Below, one piece after another: positions 26,845 to 34,026 of a DNA stretch of 64,000 nt; the first letter of the stretch is position 1, and every line of letters begins with the position of its first letter. The notes beneath the pieces were generated by a model, which worked only from the letters and a program-made list of their open reading frames with translations, did no database searches and was not told the origin of the DNA. Source of the DNA: Pseudoalteromonas phenolica (lineage in GTDB: Bacteria > Pseudomonadota > Gammaproteobacteria > Enterobacterales > Alteromonadaceae); contig NZ_CP013188.1 of assembly GCF_001444405.1 (NCBI RefSeq), positions 248,001 through 312,000 on the forward strand, written 5' to 3'. The position numbers and the translations under genes are program-made.

Positions 26845-27633
26845 ATGAATTTACAGAACGTCCTTTCACAGCTAGAACGGGGACTAATTGGAATAAGGCT
26901 TCCAAGCACTTGGTGCCAAGGTCGAACGGCATTTGGTGGTGTATCTGGGGCATTACTTTTTCAAGCTGTTAAGCAAGTCGTAAAGCCAACGCGACGCATT
27001 CTTTCAATTAGTACAAACTTTATTGGGCCGCTAATAGCTGAACAACCATTTGATATTAAAGTTGAAGTCTTACGTGAAGGTAAAAGTGCTTCTCAAGTAC
27101 TGGCACGCATTGAACAAGACGGCAGTACTTGTGTACTAGCACAATTTTGCTTTGGTGAATCACGCAAATCTGAATTGCTAGTAAGTAATGATGAAGCCCA
27201 CCAACTAGTTTCACCTAAGGTTGAGCAGTGTATTCCGTATATTCCTAATATGACACCAGAGTTTTTTCAGCATGTTGAAATTTGCTTACAGCAAGGTGGT
27301 ATGCCATTCACGGGCGCTATGACGTCACATTTAGGTGGTTGGATGCGTTTTGCCGAGCATGAAGGTTCCCAAAATGAGCTGCAATTACTGGCATTGAGCG
27401 ATGCATGGCCGCCAACTATGCTGCAGATGTACCCACGTCCAGCTCCTGCAAGCACCATGAGTTGGTATATTGAGTTTTTAAAGCCGGTACAACTGGAAGA
27501 AAATCAATGGTTTGGTTTTGAAGCTGTGACACACAATAGTGCTGATGGCTATGCAATCGAAGAAGCTAAAATCTGGCATCCAGACGGAGACTTATTGGCG
27601 CTGAGTCGACAAACTGTGGCGGTGTTCGCATAA
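26845..27633 (+). CDS. Acyl-CoA thioesterase, TesB-like double hotdog
   Basis: A 262-residue cytoplasmic protein with two hotdog halves. The first has WCQGRTAFGGVSGALLFQAV, matching the helix that carries the substrate pocket, and RRILSISTNFIGPL; the second has SDAWPPTML and ASTMSWYIEFLKPV. This is the pattern of the thioesterase-like (4HBT_3/TesB-related) family, which hydrolyses acyl-CoA thioesters. It is monogenic, with a terminator just after the stop. The acyl chain preference is not readable. Confidence 0.78.
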   Translation: MNLQNVLSQLERGLIGIRLPSTWCQGRTAFGGVSGALLFQAVKQVVKPTRRILSISTNFIGPLIAEQPFDIKVEVLREGKSASQVLARIEQDGSTCVLAQFCFGESRKSELLVSNDEAHQLVSPKVEQCIPYIPNMTPEFFQHVEICLQQGGMPFTGAMTSHLGGWMRFAEHEGSQNELQLLALSDAWPPTMLQMYPRPAPASTMSWYIEFLKPVQLEENQWFGFEAVTHNSADGYAIEEAKIWHPDGDLLALSRQTVAVFA

Positions 27634-27646
27634 TTATCGAGTAACA

Positions 27647-27675
27647 GGGAACTGGTTAAGCAGTTCCCTTCTTTA
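27647..27675 (+). terminator. Intrinsic terminator after the thioesterase
   Basis: GGGAACTG (27647-27654) pairs with CAGTTCCC (27661-27668) around GTTAAG, followed by TTCTTT. Confidence 0.82.
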
Positions 27676-27821
27676 TTTCTAATTCTTTCTAAATTGGGAA
27701 CGAAAACGGTTAAAAATTGTTTATTTAGCCCAGCTTCCTAAAAATATTCAATCCAAAGCATTTTCTAAAACGTAGCTTATACTTATAAATTAAAATATTC
27801 TAAACTCTATTGGAGCCAAGA

Positions 27822-29303
27822 ATGAATTACCCGTGGATAAGTAAAGCGAATCGAATCTTCTCTGGTGTCTTAGTTGCACAATTTTTACTTTCGCTTTTTA
27901 TCGCCTTTTTCACACAAACCTGGTTTGAAGCCATTGTGATTGGTCTATTTACACTTAGCCTACCTTTAGTTTTAATCAAGAGCGCCCCGCAATCCCCAAT
28001 CACCAGGTGCAGCGTCGGTGTTGCCGTACAGGTTTTTGCCGCACTACACATTCAGCAAACGATGGGCTTAACAGAGCTTCATTTTGAAATATTTGTAATG
28101 TTAGCATTCCTGAGTTTTTATCGAGACTGGAAAGTCATTTTAGCCAGTGCTGGCTTTGTTGCGATACATCATGTTTTATTTTTTGCGATGCAGGTTCAAG
28201 GCTCTAATGTTTTCATATTCGAAGAGGGACATTTACTGTTTTACATCTTGATGATCCATGCTTTATTCGCCATTGTTGAAGCCGGTGTGTTGATGTATGT
28301 AGCAAAGCACTCTCACCGGGAAGCAGTTGCTGCACATGATTTATCGTCCAGTGTTAAAACAATATTGGCAAATAATGGTAAATTTGATTTAGCCAGCTAC
28401 CAGCCTAGTGATTCAAAGCAATTGGCTGATTTTAATAAGCTGATTAGTTCATTTTCAAGCTTAATAACGCAATCAAAACAGGTGTCGGACTCTGTCGCCA
28501 AGATGGCTGATGAAGTAGCAGGTTTAACTTCACAAGCACAAAACGCGAGTGAAGATAATGCCAACCAAATCAATTTAATAGCCACTGCTGCTGAAGAAAT
28601 GACGGTTGCCAGTGGCAATGTATCTGGTCAGGTTGCCAGTGCAAATGATAACGCCAACGATGCTTTTATCAATACAGATAAAACAAGAGCGATTATTGAA
28701 AGTTCGGGTCAAAATATTGATGCGTTAACTCAAGAATTGGCAGACACCTCAAATACGATCAGTGAGCTTGCCAATAAATGTAATCAAATTGAAGAGGTCA
28801 TGAACGCTATTAAGTCTATTTCAGATCAAACAAACCTACTGGCCTTAAACGCAGCGATAGAGTCAGCGAGAGCTGGAGAACATGGCCGTGGGTTTGCTGT
28901 TGTGGCTGACGAAGTACGCAAACTGGCGATGAAAACGCGTGAAAATGCAGAGCAAATTAGTGATATAACTGCTTCATTAACCTCAGAGGCCGCTTTGTCA
29001 GTCGAACAAATGTCTAAGTGTTTAGAGCAAGCTCAAGGTACCGTGGCGCAAGCTAATGAAGCATCAGGTATGATGGTGGGGGTGGTACAAAGTATTCAAA
29101 GTATTGTTGATAACATGGCGTCTGTTTCTAGCGCTGCAAATGAACAAACTACGGTATCAGACAGCATTTCTCAGTCTACTCAGTCACTTGCGAGTAATTC
29201 AAAGCACTTGCAAAGCTCTACGGCTGAAATGGGTCAAAAGTTTGCAAGCATGCAGCAGCAAATTACTAGCTTGAATCAGGAAATGAGTCGATTTGAAGTC
29301 TAA
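27822..29303 (+). CDS. Methyl-accepting chemotaxis protein with multi-helix membrane sensor
   Basis: A 493-residue chemoreceptor without a periplasmic domain. About six membrane helices lie within residues 12-165, carrying conserved-looking histidines and acids (LHIQQTMGLTELHFEIF, YRDWKVILASAGFVAIHHVLF, EEGHLLFY). The cytoplasmic signalling domain follows, with the hairpin tip DQTNLLALNAAIESARAGE at about 333-352. The sensor probably detects something in the membrane, such as redox or energy state; a bound metal or haem is possible given the histidines. The ATG at 27822 is chosen over an in-frame TTG at 27810 because GGAG lies six bases upstream. The DUF6436 gene overlaps its end. Confidence 0.88.
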   Translation: MNYPWISKANRIFSGVLVAQFLLSLFIAFFTQTWFEAIVIGLFTLSLPLVLIKSAPQSPITRCSVGVAVQVFAALHIQQTMGLTELHFEIFVMLAFLSFYRDWKVILASAGFVAIHHVLFFAMQVQGSNVFIFEEGHLLFYILMIHALFAIVEAGVLMYVAKHSHREAVAAHDLSSSVKTILANNGKFDLASYQPSDSKQLADFNKLISSFSSLITQSKQVSDSVAKMADEVAGLTSQAQNASEDNANQINLIATAAEEMTVASGNVSGQVASANDNANDAFINTDKTRAIIESSGQNIDALTQELADTSNTISELANKCNQIEEVMNAIKSISDQTNLLALNAAIESARAGEHGRGFAVVADEVRKLAMKTRENAEQISDITASLTSEAALSVEQMSKCLEQAQGTVAQANEASGMMVGVVQSIQSIVDNMASVSSAANEQTTVSDSISQSTQSLASNSKHLQSSTAEMGQKFASMQQQITSLNQEMSRFEV

Positions 29304-29826
29304 GTTGTTGCCAATCCTATTAATTATTTGGGCTGCAGGTTTATTGTTTGCAGTCTTATATGCAGCAAGTAATAAACCCAAATACTTCGACCCACAAAAT
29401 GTATTACATCAGTCGGCGATGTCTTTATCTTTTGATACTGAATTTGTTGAAGCATTGTCAAAAGAAAAGTTAGGACTCGCAGGTAGTGTGATCCATTTTC
29501 AAGGCCGTGATTGTTTTTGTCAGACTGTCGCACAAAGTCATATTAGTTCGGTAGAAAAGCTCGCTGAAAAACAGCAGTTTAACAATATTAACGTCACGCT
29601 AGATGAACCGAGCTCACTAAAAACGTATGTGCCTTCAGTACCGGCGGTTGCGGTGATAGACATGGAAGGTAAGTTACACTATTTCGGTCCATATTCGTCT
29701 GGTATGTTTTGCACTGAGGGAGATGGATTGGTTGAGCCATTTATTAAAAAAGATCAATTCGCTAGAGCTGGTGCAACCGTGATATCTCAGAGTCAGGGGT
29801 GTTATTGCAACCTAACCTCTGTGTAG
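29293..29826 (+). CDS. DUF6436-like exported protein
   Basis: A 177-residue protein with an N-terminal membrane anchor or uncleaved signal (about 5-24, LLPILLIIWAAGLLFAVLYA). Features: GRDCFCQ (a CxC pair), VPAVAVIDMEGKLHYFGPYSSGMFC, and a final GCYCNL. The pattern resembles DUF6436 proteins and is thioredoxin-like in layout, so a thiol role in the periplasm is conceivable but unproven. The start is a TTG at 29293 that overlaps the end of the multi-helix chemoreceptor gene by 11 bases, implying coupled translation; a later TTG cannot be ruled out. Confidence 0.6.
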   Translation: MKSKLLPILLIIWAAGLLFAVLYAASNKPKYFDPQNVLHQSAMSLSFDTEFVEALSKEKLGLAGSVIHFQGRDCFCQTVAQSHISSVEKLAEKQQFNNINVTLDEPSSLKTYVPSVPAVAVIDMEGKLHYFGPYSSGMFCTEGDGLVEPFIKKDQFARAGATVISQSQGCYCNLTSV

Positions 29827-29837
29827 ATATTTATTAT

Positions 29838-30353
29838 TTAAGGCTTAAACTTCAGTCGATTATTATTATCTCGTGAATCTAAAATTTGCTGTTTATTAAA
29901 CTGCTGAGTGTGTTTTGCTGCGCGGTCATATAAAAGCACATTAACTGTAGCAGCTAGGTTCATACAGCCAGTGGTTGGCATGTAAACGACCGCACTGGCT
30001 TTATCGACAACCTCTTGTGGCAAACTGCCATCTTCTGGGCCGAATATATACAATGCTTGCTCTGGGTGCTCAAACAAAGGCAGTGGTGTTGCGCCTTCAA
30101 CGAGCTCAACACATACGATAGTGGTGTCTTGGCTAACGGCTTGAGTTAAATCTTCAACTTGCGTAAGCGGTATTTTCTCACTGACATTTTTAGTATCGGT
30201 TTGGTGCTTTGTCGCGATGGCGTAACGTTTACCACAAAAAAACACCTCATTGGCCTCATAACAGCCAGCTGCACGCATAATACCGCCAACATTCGTCGGT
30301 GATTTAGGGTTGAATAAGCCGATGGCGCAGTAAGGTGAATGTTTATCTTTCAT
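29838..30353 (-). CDS. TrmH/SpoU family RNA methyltransferase
   Basis: A 171-residue SPOUT methyltransferase. It has the three family motifs: NPKSPTNVGGIMRAAGCYEA (motif 1), ALYIFGPEDGSLPQEV (motif 2) and YMPTTGCMNLAATVNVLLYDR (motif 3), which form the trefoil knot that binds S-adenosylmethionine. It methylates the ribose 2'-OH of a tRNA or rRNA nucleotide; the exact site is not readable from sequence. It lacks an extra RNA-binding domain. The gene is convergent with the DUF6436 gene and alone on its strand. Confidence 0.85.
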   Translation of the reverse strand: MKDKHSPYCAIGLFNPKSPTNVGGIMRAAGCYEANEVFFCGKRYAIATKHQTDTKNVSEKIPLTQVEDLTQAVSQDTTIVCVELVEGATPLPLFEHPEQALYIFGPEDGSLPQEVVDKASAVVYMPTTGCMNLAATVNVLLYDRAAKHTQQFNKQQILDSRDNNNRLKFKP

Positions 30354-30538
30354 AATGACACTAAATTGATAACTAAAACCGGCGCAGTATAAACCTTTCT
30401 GAAGATATTTTCTCTAACTTAACCTGAGCTTTGCTGAAAGCTAATAATCTGCATAATGTGATTGATTCATTAATTATGAATACTGAATAGCACTAAATCA
30501 CTTAAATTTACCTCACTTTATAATTACTTATTCTTAAT

Positions 30539-30804
30539 AGGGCGTGTTTATCTTTGAGGTATGAATTTTGTTCAAATCAAAGGCTTTCAATACACGAAAT
30601 GAGCTACGAAGCATAATGGGTTATGTTAGTGGCGAATGACAAAGTAGTGGAAGCCTTTGGGTGAACTCTCTGAGCAGAGCGAGTTGGCCATTTATTCGGC
30701 GTTATCGGCTGGCTTACATAGAACAACTATGCTACGCAGCCTCTGCCTGGCCTAAATACCCAACTCACTGCTGCAAAAACAAACAGCAAAGGTCAACACG
30801 CCCT
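30539..30804. mobile_element. 266-bp MITE-like inverted-repeat element
   Basis: The ends match as inverted repeats: AGGGCGTGTTTATCTTTG at 30539 and the complement of CAAAGGTCAACACGCCCT at 30787-30804, 16 of 18 bases identical, ten of them contiguous at the tips. No ORF of note lies inside, so it is non-autonomous. A target-site duplication was not evident. It resembles short interspersed repeats common in Alteromonadales, recalled from memory and not checked. Confidence 0.6.
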
Positions 30805-30875
30805 CGAGTGTTTACTTAATCTGTGTTTTTTCATTACACTTTTTTGCCAATAACGGCACTAAAAGGATATTTACT

Positions 30876-31081
30876 ATGAAACTGAATAAAAAAAGCTGAA
30901 AAACCTAACATCTGAAAAAGTACTCGCTAATGCAGTAACACCCAATGTGGCTGGTGGTTACTTCAATTCTGATACACCTGATTGTATTCCAACAAATCGA
31001 GCAGATTGCAGAACCGGTGCTATCTCATGCTGGAATGGTAAAGATTGCGCATTTACAAATCGCTACTTTATGTGTGACTAA
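30876..31081 (+). pseudogene. Frameshifted small peptide with a GG-type leader
   Basis: An ATG at 30876, with AAAGGA eight bases upstream, encodes only MKLNKKS before a stop. Adding one base to the run of seven A at 30888-30894 opens a 68-residue frame: a basic leader (MKLNKKKLKNLTSEKVLANA), a VAGG double-glycine at 25-28 and a cysteine-containing core (five Cys, ending FMCD). The layout resembles secreted bacteriocin or RiPP precursors with a GG leader. No modification or export gene adjoins it. It is a broken gene, a slippage-expressed gene or a sequencing error in a homopolymer. A terminator follows. Confidence 0.55.
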
Positions 31082-31095
31082 TACATGATAGCTTT

Positions 31096-31126
31096 GAGGC
31101 TTAGGTAACTGAGCCTCTTTTGGTTT
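31096..31126 (+). terminator. Intrinsic terminator after the GG-leader peptide
   Basis: GAGGCTTAG (31096-31104) pairs with CTGAGCCTC (31109-31117) with one G-U pair around GTAA, followed by TTTTGGTTTT. A dedicated terminator supports the view that the short peptide region is or was a transcribed gene. Confidence 0.78.
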
Positions 31127-31179
31127 TAACTACTTAATTTTTTGGTTAGCATGGGGTTTTAAATTGCTCTGAGCGCCAA

Positions 31180-31653
31180 ATGAAAAAAATAGCTGTTTTT
31201 GTCGATGTGCAAAACATTTACTACACCACTCGAGACGCATTTTCACGTCAACTCAATTACCGAAAAGTTTGGCAGTTTTTATCTGAGCAAGGCGATATTA
31301 CTCTTGCAAACGCCTACGCCATAGCCCCAAACGACGACTCACAGCACAAGTTTCAAAAAGCCCTCAAACACATCGGTTTTAATGTAAAGCTTAAACCTTT
31401 TATTCAGCGTAAAGACGGCTCGGCCAAAGGTGATTGGGATGTGGGGATCACTATAGATGTGCTAGAACATGCACCAGATGTAGACGTGATCTGTTTGCTA
31501 TCGGGCGACGGTGATTTTGATTTATTGATGCAAAAAGTGGCAGCTAAACATGGTATCGAAACATGGGCGATTGGGGTTGAACAACTTACAGCAAATTCAT
31601 TGATTAATAGCTCAAGCAAGTTCATTCCAATCGAAAGTAAGTGGTTACTATAA
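31180..31653 (+). CDS. NYN domain protein (LabA/DUF88-like nuclease)
   Basis: A 157-residue PIN-like protein. The acidic residues expected for the metal-dependent NYN nuclease site are visible: FVDVQN (Asp9, Asn12), GDWDVGITID (Asp85, Asp87, Asp93) and LLSGDGDF (Asp110, Asp112). The family cleaves RNA or has a regulatory role. It lies 198 bases upstream of the DUF2170/PspA gene cluster on the same strand; co-regulation is possible but a gap with its own palindrome separates them. Confidence 0.83.
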   Translation: MKKIAVFVDVQNIYYTTRDAFSRQLNYRKVWQFLSEQGDITLANAYAIAPNDDSQHKFQKALKHIGFNVKLKPFIQRKDGSAKGDWDVGITIDVLEHAPDVDVICLLSGDGDFDLLMQKVAAKHGIETWAIGVEQLTANSLINSSSKFIPIESKWLL

Positions 31654-31745
31654 GTTTCTAATAATTAGGTTAGATCTAGAGTAAAAATTCTTAACCTTAC
31701 ATTAAGGCGTAACAATCAAACTTCAATTGTTCATAAAAAAAGCAT

Positions 31746-31760
31746 TGACATAATATGTCA
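31746..31760. promoter_or_regulatory. 15-bp palindrome upstream of the DUF2170/PspA operon
   Basis: TGACATA-A-TATGTCA is a perfect palindrome with a central A. A consensus-like TTGACA (31745-31750) overlaps its left arm, although no good -10 box was seen 17 bases further on. It lies about 90 bases before the DUF2170 start. It could be an operator, perhaps for the small ribbon-helix-helix protein of the same operon; this is inference. Confidence 0.5.
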
Positions 31761-31851
31761 TGTTGTGCGAATTTGAGAGACAAGGATGCAGCAATCGATA
31801 AAAGCCTTGCTGCTATTTTCTTAGGATAAAGAAATTTAAGGAATCGCGAAC

Positions 31852-32262
31852 ATGGATCTCAATGAACTCGCCCTACAACTTTCTAAGCAAGAAGCCGATG
31901 GCGCTTCTTTTGAATCATTTTTCATCAATCGAACTGGTCAAGACGTGCTGCAAGTCATTGTTGATGGCAACGATGAATTACCTATTTTTGTTACTCAAAC
32001 CGATGAGCAAGTTTTGTGCATTTGCTACTTGTTTGAAGAGCAAGAAGTCAAAGCTGATTTACGCGCAGAGCTAAACGACACCTTGCTGCGTTTAAACGTG
32101 CCAATGCCACTCAGTGCATTTGCGAAAATAGATAATAAAGTCGCCATTTTTGGTGCTTTGTCTACCAATTCCACTTTTGAGCAGCTAAGTCATGAAATAG
32201 TGACTTTATCAGGCAATGCCATTGATGCATTAGAAGCTGTTAGCGAATACTTTGTCGAGTAA
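31852..32262 (+). CDS. DUF2170 family protein (YjfI-like)
   Basis: A 136-residue acidic cytoplasmic protein matching the DUF2170 family, represented in E. coli by YjfI, whose gene also lies beside the PspA homologue yjfJ. No catalytic motif is visible (MDLNELALQLSKQEADGASF, FFINRTGQDVLQVIVDGND, PMPLSAFAKID, FGALS). It is probably a regulatory or adaptor partner of the PspA-like protein. AAGGA lies ten bases before the ATG. It is the first gene of the membrane-stress-like cluster that runs to the giant ATPase. Confidence 0.8.
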   Translation: MDLNELALQLSKQEADGASFESFFINRTGQDVLQVIVDGNDELPIFVTQTDEQVLCICYLFEEQEVKADLRAELNDTLLRLNVPMPLSAFAKIDNKVAIFGALSTNSTFEQLSHEIVTLSGNAIDALEAVSEYFVE

Positions 32263-32276
32263 AAGGAGAGTTAATT

Positions 32277-32963
32277 ATGAGTATGTTAAGAAAACTATTT
32301 ACAGCAGTTAAGGGTGGCGCTCGTGAAGCAGGTGAAAGCATTGTTGATGCCAATGCCATTCGCATTTTTGAACAAGAGATCCATGAAGGCAAAGAAGCCA
32401 TTACCGCTGCCAAACGTAACTTAACCGAAGTTATGGCTAAAGAAATGCAGCTAACGCGCCATATCAAAACTTTAGAAGATAAGATTGCACAACATGAAGA
32501 GTTTGCTTCTCAAGCACTCGACAAAGGCGAAGAGCCATTAGCATTAGAAATTGCTGGTAAAATTGCTGAGTTTGAAGAAGAAAAGGCTGCGCAATCGCCC
32601 ACTCTAAGCCAGTACCAACAGCATATTGCGTCATTGAAGCAACAGATCAAAGATGCTGAAAAGCAACTACAAGAAAATCAGCGCCAACTGAGTATTGTTA
32701 AGACCACAGAGAGTGTACAGCAAGCAACGTTAGCTGTGAGCGATACTTTGACTGCAGGTGATTCTTCAATGGCTTCGGCAAAAGAGTCTCTTGAACGAAT
32801 CAAACAGCGCCAAGCTGATCGTCAAGACAGATTGGCTGCTGAAAGAGAGCTAGCCGATGAAGCGCAATCATTAGAACAGAAAATGAAAGCCGCCGGTATT
32901 GGTGAAACCAATGATAGCAGTGCCGACATTCTTGCCCGCATTAAAGCGAAAAAAAATAGTTAA
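32277..32963 (+). CDS. PspA/IM30 family protein (YjfJ-like)
   Basis: A 228-residue, almost entirely helical protein. MSMLRKLFTAVKGGAREAGE forms an N-terminal amphipathic helix and the rest is a long coiled coil (IRIFEQEIHEGKEAITAAKRNL, IAQHEEFASQALDKGEE), the ESCRT-III-like fold of PspA/IM30. Members bind stored-curvature or damaged inner membrane and oligomerise. A strong AAGGAG site sits eight bases before the start and the gene follows DUF2170 by 14 bases, the E. coli yjfI-yjfJ order. It probably works with the flotillin and ATPase of the cluster. Confidence 0.87.
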   Translation: MSMLRKLFTAVKGGAREAGESIVDANAIRIFEQEIHEGKEAITAAKRNLTEVMAKEMQLTRHIKTLEDKIAQHEEFASQALDKGEEPLALEIAGKIAEFEEEKAAQSPTLSQYQQHIASLKQQIKDAEKQLQENQRQLSIVKTTESVQQATLAVSDTLTAGDSSMASAKESLERIKQRQADRQDRLAAERELADEAQSLEQKMKAAGIGETNDSSADILARIKAKKNS

Positions 32964-32968
32964 ATACC

Positions 32969-33307
32969 ATGAACATCAAGAAGGATACTTGGCAAAAGCA
33001 GGAGCGTGCGGTCAGGGCAACACAGCTTGCCTTTGACCTCAGTTCAGAGGTGCAAAAACATATCAAGAAGCAGGCGATCGACGACGAGGTGACTCCCTCA
33101 GACATGATCCGCCGAATTCTTGGCCTTGAAGTCAAATCAAAAAAGACCCGACAACGTTTGAGCTTTAACTTAAGCGATGAAGAGCTAAATCAACTCGGAG
33201 TGCAGTTCGGCATTGTTGAACCGGATGAAGCGCGTAAAAAGCGCTTAATCAAGCAACAAGTGGCCGACTTGCTGATCCAATTTACAGAGCAAAATAAACA
33301 AACCTAA
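32969..33307 (+). CDS. Small ribbon-helix-helix-like protein
   Basis: A 112-residue basic protein. LAFDLSSEVQKHIKKQAI followed by TPSDMIRRILGLE fits the beta-helix-helix pattern of ribbon-helix-helix (CopG/MetJ-like) DNA-binding proteins; a second similar strand, RLSFNLSDEELNQL, follows. It lies five bases after the PspA gene and 32 bases before the YqiJ-like gene, inside the cluster, so it may be an operon regulator. I recognise no named family. The ribosome-binding site is weak, suggesting coupling to the PspA gene. Confidence 0.55.
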   Translation: MNIKKDTWQKQERAVRATQLAFDLSSEVQKHIKKQAIDDEVTPSDMIRRILGLEVKSKKTRQRLSFNLSDEELNQLGVQFGIVEPDEARKKRLIKQQVADLLIQFTEQNKQT

Positions 33308-33339
33308 CCTCTGAAAATTAATAAATACATAGGGAGCTT

Positions 33340-33942
33340 ATGGAATTTTTAAACATTGCACTCACTTTCCCCACGGCCATTTTCAGTACCTTGTTACTGA
33401 TAGTGATTGGCTTTTGGTCAATTGCCTTATTGGGGTTTGCCGATATCGACATGCTTGAAGGTGATGTCGATGTGGATGTAGGTGAGTCAGATACAGGCTC
33501 ATTAGGATTCGGCGGCGTACCTCTGACAGTTTCATTAAGCTTAGCGATTGTAATTAGCTGGTTTTGTAGCTTCTATGCGCACAAGTTCTTTGCCTATTTA
33601 TTAGGTGATGGTGTGATGTTTTATGTGCTGGGTATTGCCATGATGTTGGGCTGCTTTTTTGTCTCACTCCTTGTCACAGCCATATTAGTTAAGCCGTTGC
33701 GTAAGTTCTTTCAGAGTAAAGAGGCTGCCTCTAAGAGCGATTTTATTGGTCTGGAATGTGTCATAGCTACAGGCAAAGTCACAACAAGCTTTGGTCAGGG
33801 CAAAGTTCAAATCAATGGTACAGAGCAATTAATAGAAATTAGATGTGATGAAGATAAAGCCTTCTCACTAGGTGATATTGCAGTGTTAATTGAACACAAC
33901 GATGTCGCTAATACTTACACCGTGGTTGAAAAGCCTTGGTAA
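33340..33942 (+). CDS. YqiJ-like inner-membrane OB-fold (NfeD-type) protein
   Basis: A 200-residue protein with three membrane helices (about 8-33, 60-85 and 92-118), an acidic loop DIDMLEGDVDVDVGESD between the first and second, and a C-terminal soluble OB-fold domain (about 130-200, GLECVIATGKVTTSFGQGKVQI). This is the YqiJ/YuaF layout of NfeD-like proteins that pair with flotillins. The flotillin gene follows 84 bases downstream, as yqiJ-yqiK do in E. coli. A GGGAG site lies three bases before the ATG. Confidence 0.85.
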   Translation: MEFLNIALTFPTAIFSTLLLIVIGFWSIALLGFADIDMLEGDVDVDVGESDTGSLGFGGVPLTVSLSLAIVISWFCSFYAHKFFAYLLGDGVMFYVLGIAMMLGCFFVSLLVTAILVKPLRKFFQSKEAASKSDFIGLECVIATGKVTTSFGQGKVQINGTEQLIEIRCDEDKAFSLGDIAVLIEHNDVANTYTVVEKPW

Positions 33943-34026
33943 CACAGTTTTAAAACACAAAATTAAACACTTGGGAAAATAGACTGGATTTATATCAGTC
34001 AAGAAAACACAACTTAGGAAGAAAAC

